A stretch of 64,000 nucleotides of DNA from the NCBI GenBank assembly GCA_022841745.1, contig JALHQW010000008.1, positions 14,074 through 78,073 of the forward strand, given 5' to 3'. Made by a program: the position numbers and the translations under genes. Below, one piece after another: positions 1 through 9,251 of the stretch. How positions within the stretch are numbered: position 1 is the first letter of the stretch; each line of letters begins with the position of its first letter. The notes beneath the pieces were generated by a model. That model was not told the origin of the DNA. It did not search any database and saw nothing but the letters and a program-made list of their open reading frames with translations. This DNA is from Saprospiraceae bacterium (lineage in GTDB: Bacteria > Bacteroidota > Bacteroidia > Chitinophagales > Saprospiraceae).

Positions 1-3000
1 TCCAGCGACATTGGCTGCCCGACGCCGACGGTGACGCTGACGGCGACGCCCGCAGGTGCAACCTACCAGTGGAGCGCAGGGGCGACGCCGGTTCCCAACA
101 CAAACACGGCGACGGTCACGGCTGCGGGCAACTACACGGTGACGGTCACCACGCCCAACGGCTGCACGGACGACGCCACTATCAACGTGTCGGGGAACAC
201 GACGGCGCCAAATGCGGAAGCGGGAACTACGGCCACCATCACCTGTGCAAGTCCACAGGCAATTTTGAACGGTGTAGGTTCATCTACTGGGGTGGGCATT
301 ACCTACCAATGGGTGGCATCGAACGGCGGCAACATCGTGAGCGGATCGATGACGCTGACGCCCACTGTGAACGAGGGCGGCACGTACACGCTGACGGTGA
401 CGAACGCTAACAACGGCTGCTCGGCTTCCGACAACACCACGGTGACGGAGAATAACGCACTGCCGAACGCCGTGGCGGGCAACGACGCAACGGTATGCGC
501 AGGGGGTAGTACGCAACTGAACGCCGGGGGTAGCACGGGCCAAGGGACGCTATTGTACAGTTGGACTCCGACGATGGGGCTGAGCAACCCCAACATCCCA
601 AACCCTGTTGCAACGCCGACTTCGACGACGACGTACACGGTTAAGGTGACTAGCGGCAATGGCTGCACGGACACGGACAATATTATAGTCAATGTAGACC
701 AGCAGCCGAGCCAAGCCAACGTTGACCCTCCCACAATAAAGCAGTGCAACGATGCCAGCTTTACCATTTCGGCGACAATTCCTGCGGTAGGCACAGGAAC
801 GTGGTCGGTCGTTCCGGGTCCGGGCAGCGGTAGTGTAGTGGTGCAGATGCCGATGAGCGCAACTACAGCCGTGACGGGCGTTGCAGCAGGCACGAGCGTG
901 ACGCTCCGCTGGACGATAACGAGCGGGGTATGCCCCTCCACAACGGACGACGTAGTGCTGACGAACCATATTTTACCAACAGCAAACATCCAAGTCAGTA
1001 ATGATGCTACGGGAGTAGCAAACAATGATGGAATTGTATGCCTAAATGACCCGAGCATTACTTTAAGTGCCGGAACCAGTACGGGGCAAGCACCTCTTTC
1101 TTACGCATGGTCACAAGGAGGAAATAGCGCTACTATTCAAATCCCAACAAACCTAGTGCTGCTTAATACTCCCGTTACTGTCATCGTTACCGATGGTAAT
1201 GGCTGTACAAAAACACAGGTGAAAAACGTGACTGTGCATCCTCTTCCAATAGCATCAATTACCATTGACGAGTCTTCTGGCAACATGAATGATGACTTTG
1301 AAATATGCAAAGGAGATACTGCCACTTTGACTGCAAACGGAGCTGGAACGCAGGGTTCCTACGAATGGGAAAATGGAGATGCTAGTGCTATCAGGGACAT
1401 AACCCCTAACGCTATGCAGATATACTCAGTTATAGTTACTGATGTAAATAAATGCAAAGATGACCAGTCGAAAGAAGTCATGGTTAATGTCCCGCCAACT
1501 GCCGTTATTTTGCCAGATCCATTCAATGGTTTTGAATTTTCAAGTACATTAACACTATCCTTTTTGCCAACCCCCACTCAGGCAGGCTCTAGCAATATAA
1601 TATCGTACGACTGGTCTTTTTCAAATGCTGACCCTTCTGATACAACTACCTTTACCCCTACAAAAGTTAAGACAAGACCTCTTTCACCAGGCTTTTTAGA
1701 TGCTAATTTGAAAGTCACCGACTCAAAGGGATGTACCGATTGGGCTGTTACCGCCACCACTGAAATTATACTTGATGCTTCATGTACTATTGATGTTCAG
1801 CCCTTAGAGCCTGTCTGTACGGGAGACCCTGTTCAAATACTCGCAACTACAACATCTATTGTTGAGTCTGACACAAGCCTTGGCAGTAGAGTATATTACT
1901 GGAAGTTCAGTGATGGCACTAAAGACACTATTTTTGGAGCTATTAGCAATACCAAACTAACTACAACAAATCATACGTTTTACAACTCAGGCTCAACACC
2001 TATCACTGATACCGTGAGTGTTTATTTTACACAAATATTAGGTATAGGTGACACGTGCATGTCAAATACTGAGGTTGTTTACATAACTGTTAATCCATCT
2101 CCTTCTGTATCAATTTCCATGGACAGTACTGTTTGCTTTGGCGACAGCATTGAAATAAACTTCACTGGTATGCAAGCAGGACTATTTGATATAAGATTGA
2201 CTTATGACAACTCTGGTGATTTCACTACTTTCCCCGGAATAGAAAATAATCAAAAAGAAGCTGTTTCATCCAATCTCTTCGCACCAGGCAGCTATATTAT
2301 TTTTACGGTTGTTCAAATTGTAAACCACCCTGAAACTGGGTGCATAAACTTGGCCCCAAATGCGTCGGATACAATTTTAATAACTCCCTCTCCTACCATC
2401 AATTCATTCAGATACACCAAACCCTGTGTAGGCGGCGACCTCAGCGTAAGTTTTAGCACAACTTCAGACTTAGTAAGTTATGCTTGGCAAAACGCTTCGG
2501 GCTCGACGGTTTCCACGAATGATACCCTATTCATTGGTGATGTTATGAGCACGGATTCGGGCAGTTACACCTTGTTGGTCACGGATATAAATGGATGTAG
2601 TATTGAACGGGAGACAATGATAGAAATAAAAGAGCCACCACAACCGAATATTGTTGGATTAGCAGAACCCTGTTATAACCTATACAATGTGCTGTATTCC
2701 ATTGATGCTAAGCCTGAAGATAGCATTGTATGGAGTGTCACCAGGGGTAGTTTAATAGAAGGTCAATATACGGATTCCATTTTTGTACATTGGAAGGATG
2801 ATATTGCTGGCCCAGGCGATGGCCAAGTCAGCGTGATGGTGGACAATACACCCGGTGACATTGACGGATGCGAAGGTGTAGATGTGAAGTCTATTACTAT
2901 TACTAACGACGTAGAAGTGCTTGACACTACTGAAATAATTCTTTTCTATACCGATGATAATGGTGATTCGCTAAACTTCTTCCTTGTCAGTGTGGATACT

Positions 3001-3480
3001 GCACAATGCTATCGGTGGGGCAACGGGATTGACACATTACCAAATGGGTGGGCGAGATCGTATTTCTTAGGAGAAGACCTTCCATCTGACAACCCAACGC
3101 TTGACGGCTATTATGTGGAAATCTGGAATGGTGACTGCACCAATCCCCCTTCTTGTGTACAAAGGAGCAACTATAGGAATCAAACCGTAGCCCAGCCAAC
3201 GCCTCCAACGGAAGCATCCATCGTCGTCACCCTTTACCCCAACCCCGCCTCCAGCGAGTTCTTCGTCCGCATGACGGGGGCCAGCGAGGAGGATGCTTTC
3301 GACCTAAGCATTCACGACCTGAATGGGAGGGAATTGACGAGCGTGGATGCTGTACCAACGAACGGCAAGGTGGTACAAATTTTTGACGTGGAGCGTTTCC
3401 CGAATGGTTTTTATCTGCTGAGCGTTCAGGATAAGACCACTGGCAAAAAATGGCACCTCCCTTTGGTGGTTCATCATTGA
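1..3480 (+). CDS. T9SS-exported multi-domain Ig/PKD-like surface protein (5' end outside window)
   Basis: The reading frame is open from base 1, so the start and signal peptide lie upstream. About 1,160 residues are visible. They form a chain of Ig-like/PKD-type beta modules, recognisable by repeated YQW/YSW and NGC(T/S)D motifs with regularly placed cysteines. Roughly the last 80 residues form a type IX secretion sorting domain: an LYPNPA motif, an NG-rich core and a final strand of basic and hydrophobic residues. The protein is therefore expected to cross the outer membrane through T9SS and sit on the surface as an adhesin-like protein. The first ~960 bases are GC-rich with ACG/GCG codons, and the rest is clearly AT-richer, suggesting mosaic origin. 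The specific ligand is unknown. Confidence 0.9.
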   Translation, partial: SSDIGCPTPTVTLTATPAGATYQWSAGATPVPNTNTATVTAAGNYTVTVTTPNGCTDDATINVSGNTTAPNAEAGTTATITCASPQAILNGVGSSTGVGITYQWVASNGGNIVSGSMTLTPTVNEGGTYTLTVTNANNGCSASDNTTVTENNALPNAVAGNDATVCAGGSTQLNAGGSTGQGTLLYSWTPTMGLSNPNIPNPVATPTSTTTYTVKVTSGNGCTDTDNIIVNVDQQPSQANVDPPTIKQCNDASFTISATIPAVGTGTWSVVPGPGSGSVVVQMPMSATTAVTGVAAGTSVTLRWTITSGVCPSTTDDVVLTNHILPTANIQVSNDATGVANNDGIVCLNDPSITLSAGTSTGQAPLSYAWSQGGNSATIQIPTNLVLLNTPVTVIVTDGNGCTKTQVKNVTVHPLPIASITIDESSGNMNDDFEICKGDTATLTANGAGTQGSYEWENGDASAIRDITPNAMQIYSVIVTDVNKCKDDQSKEVMVNVPPTAVILPDPFNGFEFSSTLTLSFLPTPTQAGSSNIISYDWSFSNADPSDTTTFTPTKVKTRPLSPGFLDANLKVTDSKGCTDWAVTATTEIILDASCTIDVQPLEPVCTGDPVQILATTTSIVESDTSLGSRVYYWKFSDGTKDTIFGAISNTKLTTTNHTFYNSGSTPITDTVSVYFTQILGIGDTCMSNTEVVYITVNPSPSVSISMDSTVCFGDSIEINFTGMQAGLFDIRLTYDNSGDFTTFPGIENNQKEAVSSNLFAPGSYIIFTVVQIVNHPETGCINLAPNASDTILITPSPTINSFRYTKPCVGGDLSVSFSTTSDLVSYAWQNASGSTVSTNDTLFIGDVMSTDSGSYTLLVTDINGCSIERETMIEIKEPPQPNIVGLAEPCYNLYNVLYSIDAKPEDSIVWSVTRGSLIEGQYTDSIFVHWKDDIAGPGDGQVSVMVDNTPGDIDGCEGVDVKSITITNDVEVLDTTEIILFYTDDNGDSLNFFLVSVDTAQCYRWGNGIDTLPNGWARSYFLGEDLPSDNPTLDGYYVEIWNGDCTNPPSCVQRSNYRNQTVAQPTPPTEASIVVTLYPNPASSEFFVRMTGASEEDAFDLSIHDLNGRELTSVDAVPTNGKVVQIFDVERFPNGFYLLSVQDKTTGKKWHLPLVVHH

Positions 3481-3493
3481 GAAGAGACGTGCC

Positions 3494-4123
3494 ATGAAAT
3501 CAAATATTGTTATCGCACCATTGCTTTTTCTTCTTCTGATGAAATGCATGTTGAGTTGTGCTTTGCCGCCTAAGGTGAACTACATAGAAGAGGAAAACTG
3601 GTACGATAAAATGACGGAAGAGGATGTACAACGGTACAACCTCCACAGTGCAGTATTCAATAGGATAGTGTTCGTGGACTATGCCAATGCCATGAGCTTG
3701 CTGGACTCTACTGGAGCGGTCACCAGGGCATCGGTAAAAAAATTCTCAGATTTGTTCATGCCCCAGGCCACGGTGCTGAACGATATCCATCCAGATCCTC
3801 ACCCGTTAAGCCCTTCAGATTATGGGGCTTATGTGAAGCATTACATGTACAAGGGGGTGGATGCGGAACTGGCTATCTACGGGAACTTCGACCGGGGCAA
3901 TATTGACAAACGGTTCCACCGCTACTACCAAGTTGGAAGCGGAGAACACGAATACTATATGCACCGGGCTGTAGAGAAGCGGATACGCTATGGCTTGAAT
4001 GACGAACTGCAAGTAGTGGGATGGGGTGAAAAAGGAAAATCCTTGCTACTGGATTTTACGGTTTACATCAACGATGATACAAATACTGCCAAAATAGCAG
4101 ACATAAAACCAATTTTAAACTGA
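3494..4123 (+). CDS. Predicted lipoprotein, T6SS-locus associated, unknown function
   Basis: The product is 209 residues. It opens with a short basic start, a hydrophobic stretch and a cysteine near residue 22 in an MLSC context, which fits a lipoprotein signal. The mature part contains the pattern 'F.DLF...A.VLNDI', then a proline-rich turn and 'Y..Y....G'. The same order of motifs occurs in the N-terminal half of the next gene (4276-5835), so the two appear to share a domain. The gene begins 13 bases after the T9SS gene and precedes a strong palindromic element. A role as the outer-membrane lipoprotein (TssQ-like) of the T6SS envelope complex is possible but is inference from position only. 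Confidence 0.75.
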   Translation: MKSNIVIAPLLFLLLMKCMLSCALPPKVNYIEEENWYDKMTEEDVQRYNLHSAVFNRIVFVDYANAMSLLDSTGAVTRASVKKFSDLFMPQATVLNDIHPDPHPLSPSDYGAYVKHYMYKGVDAELAIYGNFDRGNIDKRFHRYYQVGSGEHEYYMHRAVEKRIRYGLNDELQVVGWGEKGKSLLLDFTVYINDDTNTAKIADIKPILN

Positions 4124-4126
4124 CGC

Positions 4127-4250
4127 AACTACTTAGGAGGGTTCGGTAGGATAAAGAAAAAATAGGATTTTTTCTTTATCCTACCGAAATGGGGTGTTTT
4201 TTGAGAAAAATTTCCAATTTTTCTCAAAAAATACCCCCAGCTAAGTAGTT
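4127..4250. repeat. Three-way-junction palindromic element
   Basis: Two long hairpins are enclosed by an outer stem. The outer 10-bp stem is perfect (4127-4136 with 4241-4250). Hairpin 1 is a perfect 21-bp stem (4142-4162 with 4168-4188) with a 5-base loop. Hairpin 2 is a 22-bp stem (4191-4212 with 4216-4237) with a single G:T pair and a 3-base loop. It fills most of the space between the lipoprotein gene and the barrel-protein gene. It could be a transcript-processing or attenuation structure, or a small non-autonomous mobile repeat. There is no simple hairpin plus T-run of the classic terminator kind. Confidence 0.85.
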
Positions 4251-4275
4251 CCTAACTGATACAATCTTAGTCATC

Positions 4276-5835
4276 ATGAGAACCAAAGAAATACTAACCT
4301 GCGGGCTTTTACTTTTTGCCAGTGTATGTCTAGCTCAAGTAAAGGTCGAGTTTTCACCTGCCTTCACTGCAGAAAAGCTATCGTCTATCCAGTTGGACGA
4401 GGGGGGGAAGCGCCAAGTGGAAGAAGCCCTGACGGAGCGGCTTTTGGAATACGTGAAGCGTGGGAAAATGATAAACCCGAAAACCAGAATCGTGGACAGT
4501 GAGTCTGCCTTAAGTTTCAAGGAACTGTTTTCCCTGGATGCCAAGCTAATCAACGACCTTCGAGAGGTGCCAGAAGCTTACCCTTATTCTGTTGATGAGT
4601 ACATTGATAGAGCAATGGAATATTTCCCCGCTTATGGCCTTTCATTCTACCTTGACGATATTGCGACCATAACGGATGGGGAACTCGACGAGGTTACCAA
4701 CCGATATACCTTCACCATTGCCTTGTACAAATCAGTGAACCAATACTACAAGGAAAATGGCTTGGTTGAAAATGGCACCAAAGCCTACCAACTGGACTTT
4801 GTATATAGCCTGAAAATGGATGAGTTGGAAAGCGCCCGCATCAATTTGATTCGGCGGTCAGCATTGGACGAGACAAAACCTGCCGACCTTTACACCAAGT
4901 TGTTTGACCTAAGCTTTGGGGTGGGCTATGGTTTGGCCAGCTATGATGAGACGTTTATGGACATGGACGCTCAAAAAGATAAATTTACCTTGAACCCAGG
5001 GCTGAACCTAAACATAGGGCTTAGTGCCTATACGAACGGTTTGGCAAGCAAGACCAGTCCAAACAAACGCTTGTTCCTGACGGGCGGGGTAATGGGTTTT
5101 TATCAGAAAATTTCGGCGGAACTTGATAATTATAGAACGAGCGGGCCACTTGGCAACATCAGGGCAAGCCTTCCTGGCTCTCCTCAAACCAATATCGCTG
5201 ATGGATCAATGCGAATGGCCGACAGTGTTTATGTAAAAGAAGAACAGACCATTATCGGAATGAGAATTCCTGTGGGGATTGGCGTGCGGCTTCACAACAA
5301 GAATACCAGCTTTAGTATGTTGAAAATTCAGTATGCACCCTCTTTTGCCTTGTCAACCTTGGGCAGCATGGCAGGGTCTGGGAAATACGACATGAAAAAT
5401 GATTTCACGATTCCGTACAATCCAAATACCCAAGGCAATTCATCTTACAGTGGCAACTTCAATACATCGGAAGGGAAGTCCTATTCTGATACGGAATTTG
5501 CCAAAGCCTATGAGCTAGGTAAGCTAGGTTTTGACGCAGACCCAAAACTTGAGACTGCCCTGACCCACGGCATCATGTTATCTGGGCTTTATTTCAAAGA
5601 TTTTGTTGACGATGGAAAAACCTTTGGGGTAGCATTCGGGCTGCAGTATTACCTACCTTTTACGGGTCTTTGGAACTTCAACGATGAAGTTGCTGACAAG
5701 CCGTTTTGGTATTCCACAGATGAAAAAGCCAACTATGTGAAGCATGGCATACTGACCCCATTTGTCGAGGGAGCTAAGCTAAGCTATTTCGGGATTAGCC
5801 TCAATATTTACTACAAAAAAACAGATCAGCCATGA
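4276..5835 (+). CDS. Secreted, probable outer-membrane-associated protein of the T6SS locus
   Basis: The product is 519 residues with a clean signal peptide ending in an LAQ-type site near residue 20. Residues ~60-190 contain 'FKELFSLDAKLINDL', 'Y.D.A..YFPAYGL' and a beta-rich tail, matching the motif order of the preceding lipoprotein. From ~residue 200 onward there are alternating aromatic/glycine strands ('GVGYGLASYD', 'NPGLNLNIGLSAY', 'GVAFGLQYYLPF') typical of Bacteroidetes outer-membrane barrel-like proteins. It overlaps the start of tssR by 4 bases (ATGA), so the two are almost certainly co-translated. A T6SS envelope or cell-surface role is inferred from this linkage; no named family was recognised. 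Confidence 0.75.
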   Translation: MRTKEILTCGLLLFASVCLAQVKVEFSPAFTAEKLSSIQLDEGGKRQVEEALTERLLEYVKRGKMINPKTRIVDSESALSFKELFSLDAKLINDLREVPEAYPYSVDEYIDRAMEYFPAYGLSFYLDDIATITDGELDEVTNRYTFTIALYKSVNQYYKENGLVENGTKAYQLDFVYSLKMDELESARINLIRRSALDETKPADLYTKLFDLSFGVGYGLASYDETFMDMDAQKDKFTLNPGLNLNIGLSAYTNGLASKTSPNKRLFLTGGVMGFYQKISAELDNYRTSGPLGNIRASLPGSPQTNIADGSMRMADSVYVKEEQTIIGMRIPVGIGVRLHNKNTSFSMLKIQYAPSFALSTLGSMAGSGKYDMKNDFTIPYNPNTQGNSSYSGNFNTSEGKSYSDTEFAKAYELGKLGFDADPKLETALTHGIMLSGLYFKDFVDDGKTFGVAFGLQYYLPFTGLWNFNDEVADKPFWYSTDEKANYVKHGILTPFVEGAKLSYFGISLNIYYKKTDQP

Positions 5836-8423
5836 GCATTTTAAGCACTGCATTAAAATCAAAAATTAATCTGATGAACCGTATTCTATTACTCGTCGTG
5901 TTTTCAATATTGACGCAGGCCACCAATAGCCTTTATGGTCAAAAGGTGCTTGGCTACCCTATGGAGTACATCCGCCCGATGAATCCCTATGAAACTAGTT
6001 CCATCAGTACTTTTACAAGCCCCAACACCCAAAAGGACAAGGACCCCAACAACGGTTGGTGGGTAGTCGTTGACCGGGATGATGTAAAAGCCTACACCAA
6101 GCCAAATTCCAGCTCATCGGTAAAGAACAAGCTAGAATTTGGCAGGGCCCTATACGTAAAAGAGACACAAGACGGATATGCCTATTTGATAGATGCCATC
6201 GTGGATAAGACGCAGGTAAAGCAATTGAAAGAAGAGATTGGATGGGTCAAAATGGAAAACCTGCTGCTTTGGAATGCGAGTTTATTGAACCCACGCACCA
6301 AGATACACCTAAAGGCTTTGTTGCTCAATAAATTCAGTGATTTCAAGGCCATACCATGCGATAAAAAAGAAATCGTTAAGGTCTATACGGCCCCCACAGG
6401 CGATAATCTTCGGCAAACCATCAATATTTACCGCTTTTACTTTGTCTATAAGATACAGGGGTCAAGGTATTTGTTGGCAGAAACCCCTCAGTTAGGCTAT
6501 GGCAACGCAAAAGATAGGATATTGGGATGGGTAAACAAGGATAGGATAGCGGAATGGAACACCCGCATCGCACTTGAGCCTAATTTCACGGAGGCTGGTT
6601 ACAATGAACGGAAAAACGATCCTGATTTACAAATAACAGGTTTTTCGGACCAATTTCTTGCAAAAAGCTATGCCGAAACGGGAACGAAAGGAGGAGCTAT
6701 ATTTCAACGAGACCCTGTTTCGGAAAAAAAGGTCAACCTTTCAAAATCAGATGCGAAGCGCTTTCGGGGAGACTATATGCGGTATCCGCTGTTGAGCGTT
6801 GGGGAGCAGAAAGGAGCGCAGAAGGTATTGCCCTATTACAAAAGTGCTGTTTGTGAAGAAATGCTGGTAAAAGTCAAGTGCGTGGATGGCGTTACCGTGG
6901 CAGTCAAGGTACCCATGAACGTGGCAGAAGATGCAAAAGACTACCTGGAGAAATTTCAGGCGGCTGGAGACAACTTCAATGTGTTTTTTATGATTGAGGC
7001 AAGTGCCGACTTGAAGCCCTACAAAGAGCAAATAGCGACCTTGCCGGATGAAATTGAGGGCATTATTAGGGGGCTTAACAACAAAGCGAAGATTAAATAC
7101 GGAGCGTTAACCTATAAAGACATCACGGAGTCAACTAAAGTAGAGTCGCTCGTAAAATCTACCGAACTATCTGCCGACAAATCCGTGTTTGAGCGTTTCA
7201 TTCGGAATGCTGACTTTTCCAATGAAAAGGGCAATGGTGACTATCCTGTACAAAATTACGCTTTGTCCAAAAGCTTAGAAGTTGCGCAATTCCCCCGGTT
7301 CCAAACCAATATAATATTTGTCATCGGTAAAAGGGGTGATTTTAGCCAAGACCCGCTACTCCGCAAACAATACACTAGCAGCTTGGCCAACAAGGACATG
7401 AGCAAGTTATCAAGTGCCATCAATGCCAGCAACATAAACTTGATTGGCATCCAGTGTGTTGGGGGTGATTCCGAATCAGACAAGGCTTTTTCAAGAAACT
7501 TACGGGGCATTATGCTTGAATCTGCCAAGAAGAATTTCAACCTCAAGTTCGAAAGTGAAAAAATAGATCCTCGTGCAGAGAGTGCCTTCAAAAAAGTGGG
7601 GTATGAACTAACATCACCAGAGATGGACGACCCTGATGAAAGTACGGAACCCCTTTTATCACTGCAAAACGGTAAACTGAAAGGCAGCATTTTTCGCATC
7701 CCGGTAGATGGTGCAGCTGTTTCGCCAGAAGATTTCAACCAATTCGCCACAAATATCACCCATAAGATTGCCGAAGCTAATATTCAACTCTATCTGGAAC
7801 TGGAAAAATGGAAATACGGCGAGATAGAGCCTGAGAAGGGTTTTTCCCCAGCCATGGCACAGATACTCGTGGATCTCTATAAAGAGACCAAATTGTCAGC
7901 TGATGTTGATTGGTCTGAAGAAAAATTTGAGCTGTACAGCGAGACTTATTTTGCCAAACAACCCTCTAAGGCCAAGCAAGCGCCATTCAGTTTTGTGCTT
8001 TTTTGGCCACAGGGAGACCTCTTAGACTACTATGCAACCCTAAAAAAATTAGTCACTAACATGGGGAGTAGTTCAGCCTCAACGAGACGGAGTAGCCTAA
8101 AGGATGCTTATTGTAGTTTGCTGGGTCAGTTTACAGGAGGTGAGTATGAAAAGGATTGCACGGAATATACCCCTGAAGAAATTTTTCAGATAATACAAGG
8201 AGTACAGGCAGAGGGTATTAATTTCGAACTTAGCAAAAAAACAATAGGATGCATTCTGGATGAAAGGTGTACCTCTGACAAAGAGATAGAAGACATGACC
8301 AATCGGTTTATTAAAATCGAAAAACAGCTAAAAGAGCTTGTTAACACTACTGGTAAAAACGAATTTGTTTTTAGTCGGGGTGGAGAATTTTTCTTTTGGA
8401 TTAAGGTGGAAGACGTCTATTAG
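5832..8423 (+). CDS. tssR: Type VI secretion system envelope protein TssR-like
   Basis: The product is 863 residues (849 if the ATG at 5874 is used, which gives a cleaner signal peptide). It is predicted to be periplasmic. After the signal sequence comes 'KVLGYPMEYIRP' and then an SH3-like segment (~residues 60-125; 'VDRDDVKAYTKPNSSS'). A von Willebrand A-like region follows ('FNVFFMIEASADLKPY' near residue 380, 'NIIFVIGKRGD' near 495). The MIDAS-type aspartate position is degenerate. Size, signal peptide, SH3-like and VWA-like layout fit TssR, one of the Bacteroidetes-specific envelope components that replace TssJLM. It is translationally coupled to the gene before it and sits 3 bases before the ABC ATPase gene. 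Confidence 0.7.
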   Translation: MSILSTALKSKINLMNRILLLVVFSILTQATNSLYGQKVLGYPMEYIRPMNPYETSSISTFTSPNTQKDKDPNNGWWVVVDRDDVKAYTKPNSSSSVKNKLEFGRALYVKETQDGYAYLIDAIVDKTQVKQLKEEIGWVKMENLLLWNASLLNPRTKIHLKALLLNKFSDFKAIPCDKKEIVKVYTAPTGDNLRQTINIYRFYFVYKIQGSRYLLAETPQLGYGNAKDRILGWVNKDRIAEWNTRIALEPNFTEAGYNERKNDPDLQITGFSDQFLAKSYAETGTKGGAIFQRDPVSEKKVNLSKSDAKRFRGDYMRYPLLSVGEQKGAQKVLPYYKSAVCEEMLVKVKCVDGVTVAVKVPMNVAEDAKDYLEKFQAAGDNFNVFFMIEASADLKPYKEQIATLPDEIEGIIRGLNNKAKIKYGALTYKDITESTKVESLVKSTELSADKSVFERFIRNADFSNEKGNGDYPVQNYALSKSLEVAQFPRFQTNIIFVIGKRGDFSQDPLLRKQYTSSLANKDMSKLSSAINASNINLIGIQCVGGDSESDKAFSRNLRGIMLESAKKNFNLKFESEKIDPRAESAFKKVGYELTSPEMDDPDESTEPLLSLQNGKLKGSIFRIPVDGAAVSPEDFNQFATNITHKIAEANIQLYLELEKWKYGEIEPEKGFSPAMAQILVDLYKETKLSADVDWSEEKFELYSETYFAKQPSKAKQAPFSFVLFWPQGDLLDYYATLKKLVTNMGSSSASTRRSSLKDAYCSLLGQFTGGEYEKDCTEYTPEEIFQIIQGVQAEGINFELSKKTIGCILDERCTSDKEIEDMTNRFIKIEKQLKELVNTTGKNEFVFSRGGEFFFWIKVEDVY

Positions 8424-8426
8424 CCA

Positions 8427-9251
8427 ATGACACCAATATTGAACATTGAGGACTTGAAATGTGGTTATATAGCAGGCAGTCCTGTACTAGATATCCCGGC
8501 ATTAAGCATCCCAAGCGGAGAGCTGGTATTCGTAGTTGGCGCCTCAGGGGGAGGTAAAAGCACCTTGTTGGAAGCATTGGGGCTAATGAATAATACCATA
8601 CTGGAAGCGTCCAATGTCTCTTTTCAGTCACCTGATGAAAATCGGGTGGCATTGGATAAATTATGGGATGCTGCTGATGTGGAAATTGATAGCTTTAGAA
8701 AAAGGCATTACAGCTTTATTTTTCAAAAAACGAACCTGATGCCCAACTTCACCTGTGGCGAAAACATGGTACTACCCGCCTTGTTCAAGGGGCAATCTTA
8801 TGAAAATGTGAGAGAAAAAGTTTTTGACTACATGGCCAAACTCGGCCTTGATTCAGCAATATTCAACAAAAAGATTTCCAATATTTCTGGCGGTCAAAGA
8901 CAACGATTGGCTTTTATCAGGGCTATGGTTGCCGATTTCACCATTCTGTTCGGCGATGAGCCAACAGGCAACCTTGACCCAGGTACTGCAAGGACGGTGA
9001 TGACTGTGCTCAAATCACACCTGAAAACACATGGTAAAACGGGCATCGTCGTTTCACATGATATTGGGCTTGCTACTGAATTCGCAGACATGGTCATTCC
9101 TATTACCATGCATGGAAAGGGTGAAGAAAGGATAGGGGTTGTAAAAAACGAAAACCTCCTTTACCGAAAAAACGAGGAAAGTTGGGCGGACAAGCACTCA
9201 ATTTATGACAAAGCAAAGATGGAAAACCACCTAAAACAGTTGATTTCATGA
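8427..9251 (+). CDS. ABC transporter ATP-binding protein (MacB/LolD/TagT-like)
   Basis: The product is 274 residues and a complete nucleotide-binding domain. Walker A is GASGGGKST (38-46), the signature ISGGQRQRL lies near 153, Walker B is ILFGDEPTGNLD near 173, and the switch histidine is in SHD. This set is typical of the MacB/LolD/FtsE group, which drives mechanical work on periplasmic substrates rather than ordinary transport. The gene overlaps the permease by 4 bases and follows tssR by 3 bases, so it belongs to the T6SS block A operon. In proteobacteria TagT plays this part in a T6SS signalling module; equivalence here is inferred from context. Confidence 0.9.
   Translation: MTPILNIEDLKCGYIAGSPVLDIPALSIPSGELVFVVGASGGGKSTLLEALGLMNNTILEASNVSFQSPDENRVALDKLWDAADVEIDSFRKRHYSFIFQKTNLMPNFTCGENMVLPALFKGQSYENVREKVFDYMAKLGLDSAIFNKKISNISGGQRQRLAFIRAMVADFTILFGDEPTGNLDPGTARTVMTVLKSHLKTHGKTGIVVSHDIGLATEFADMVIPITMHGKGEERIGVVKNENLLYRKNEESWADKHSIYDKAKMENHLKQLIS

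Noticed and set aside
303-1058. A 251-codon antisense frame within the T9SS gene
   Set aside because: It mirrors the GC-rich repeated ACG/GTG codons of the true gene and shows no domain pattern.
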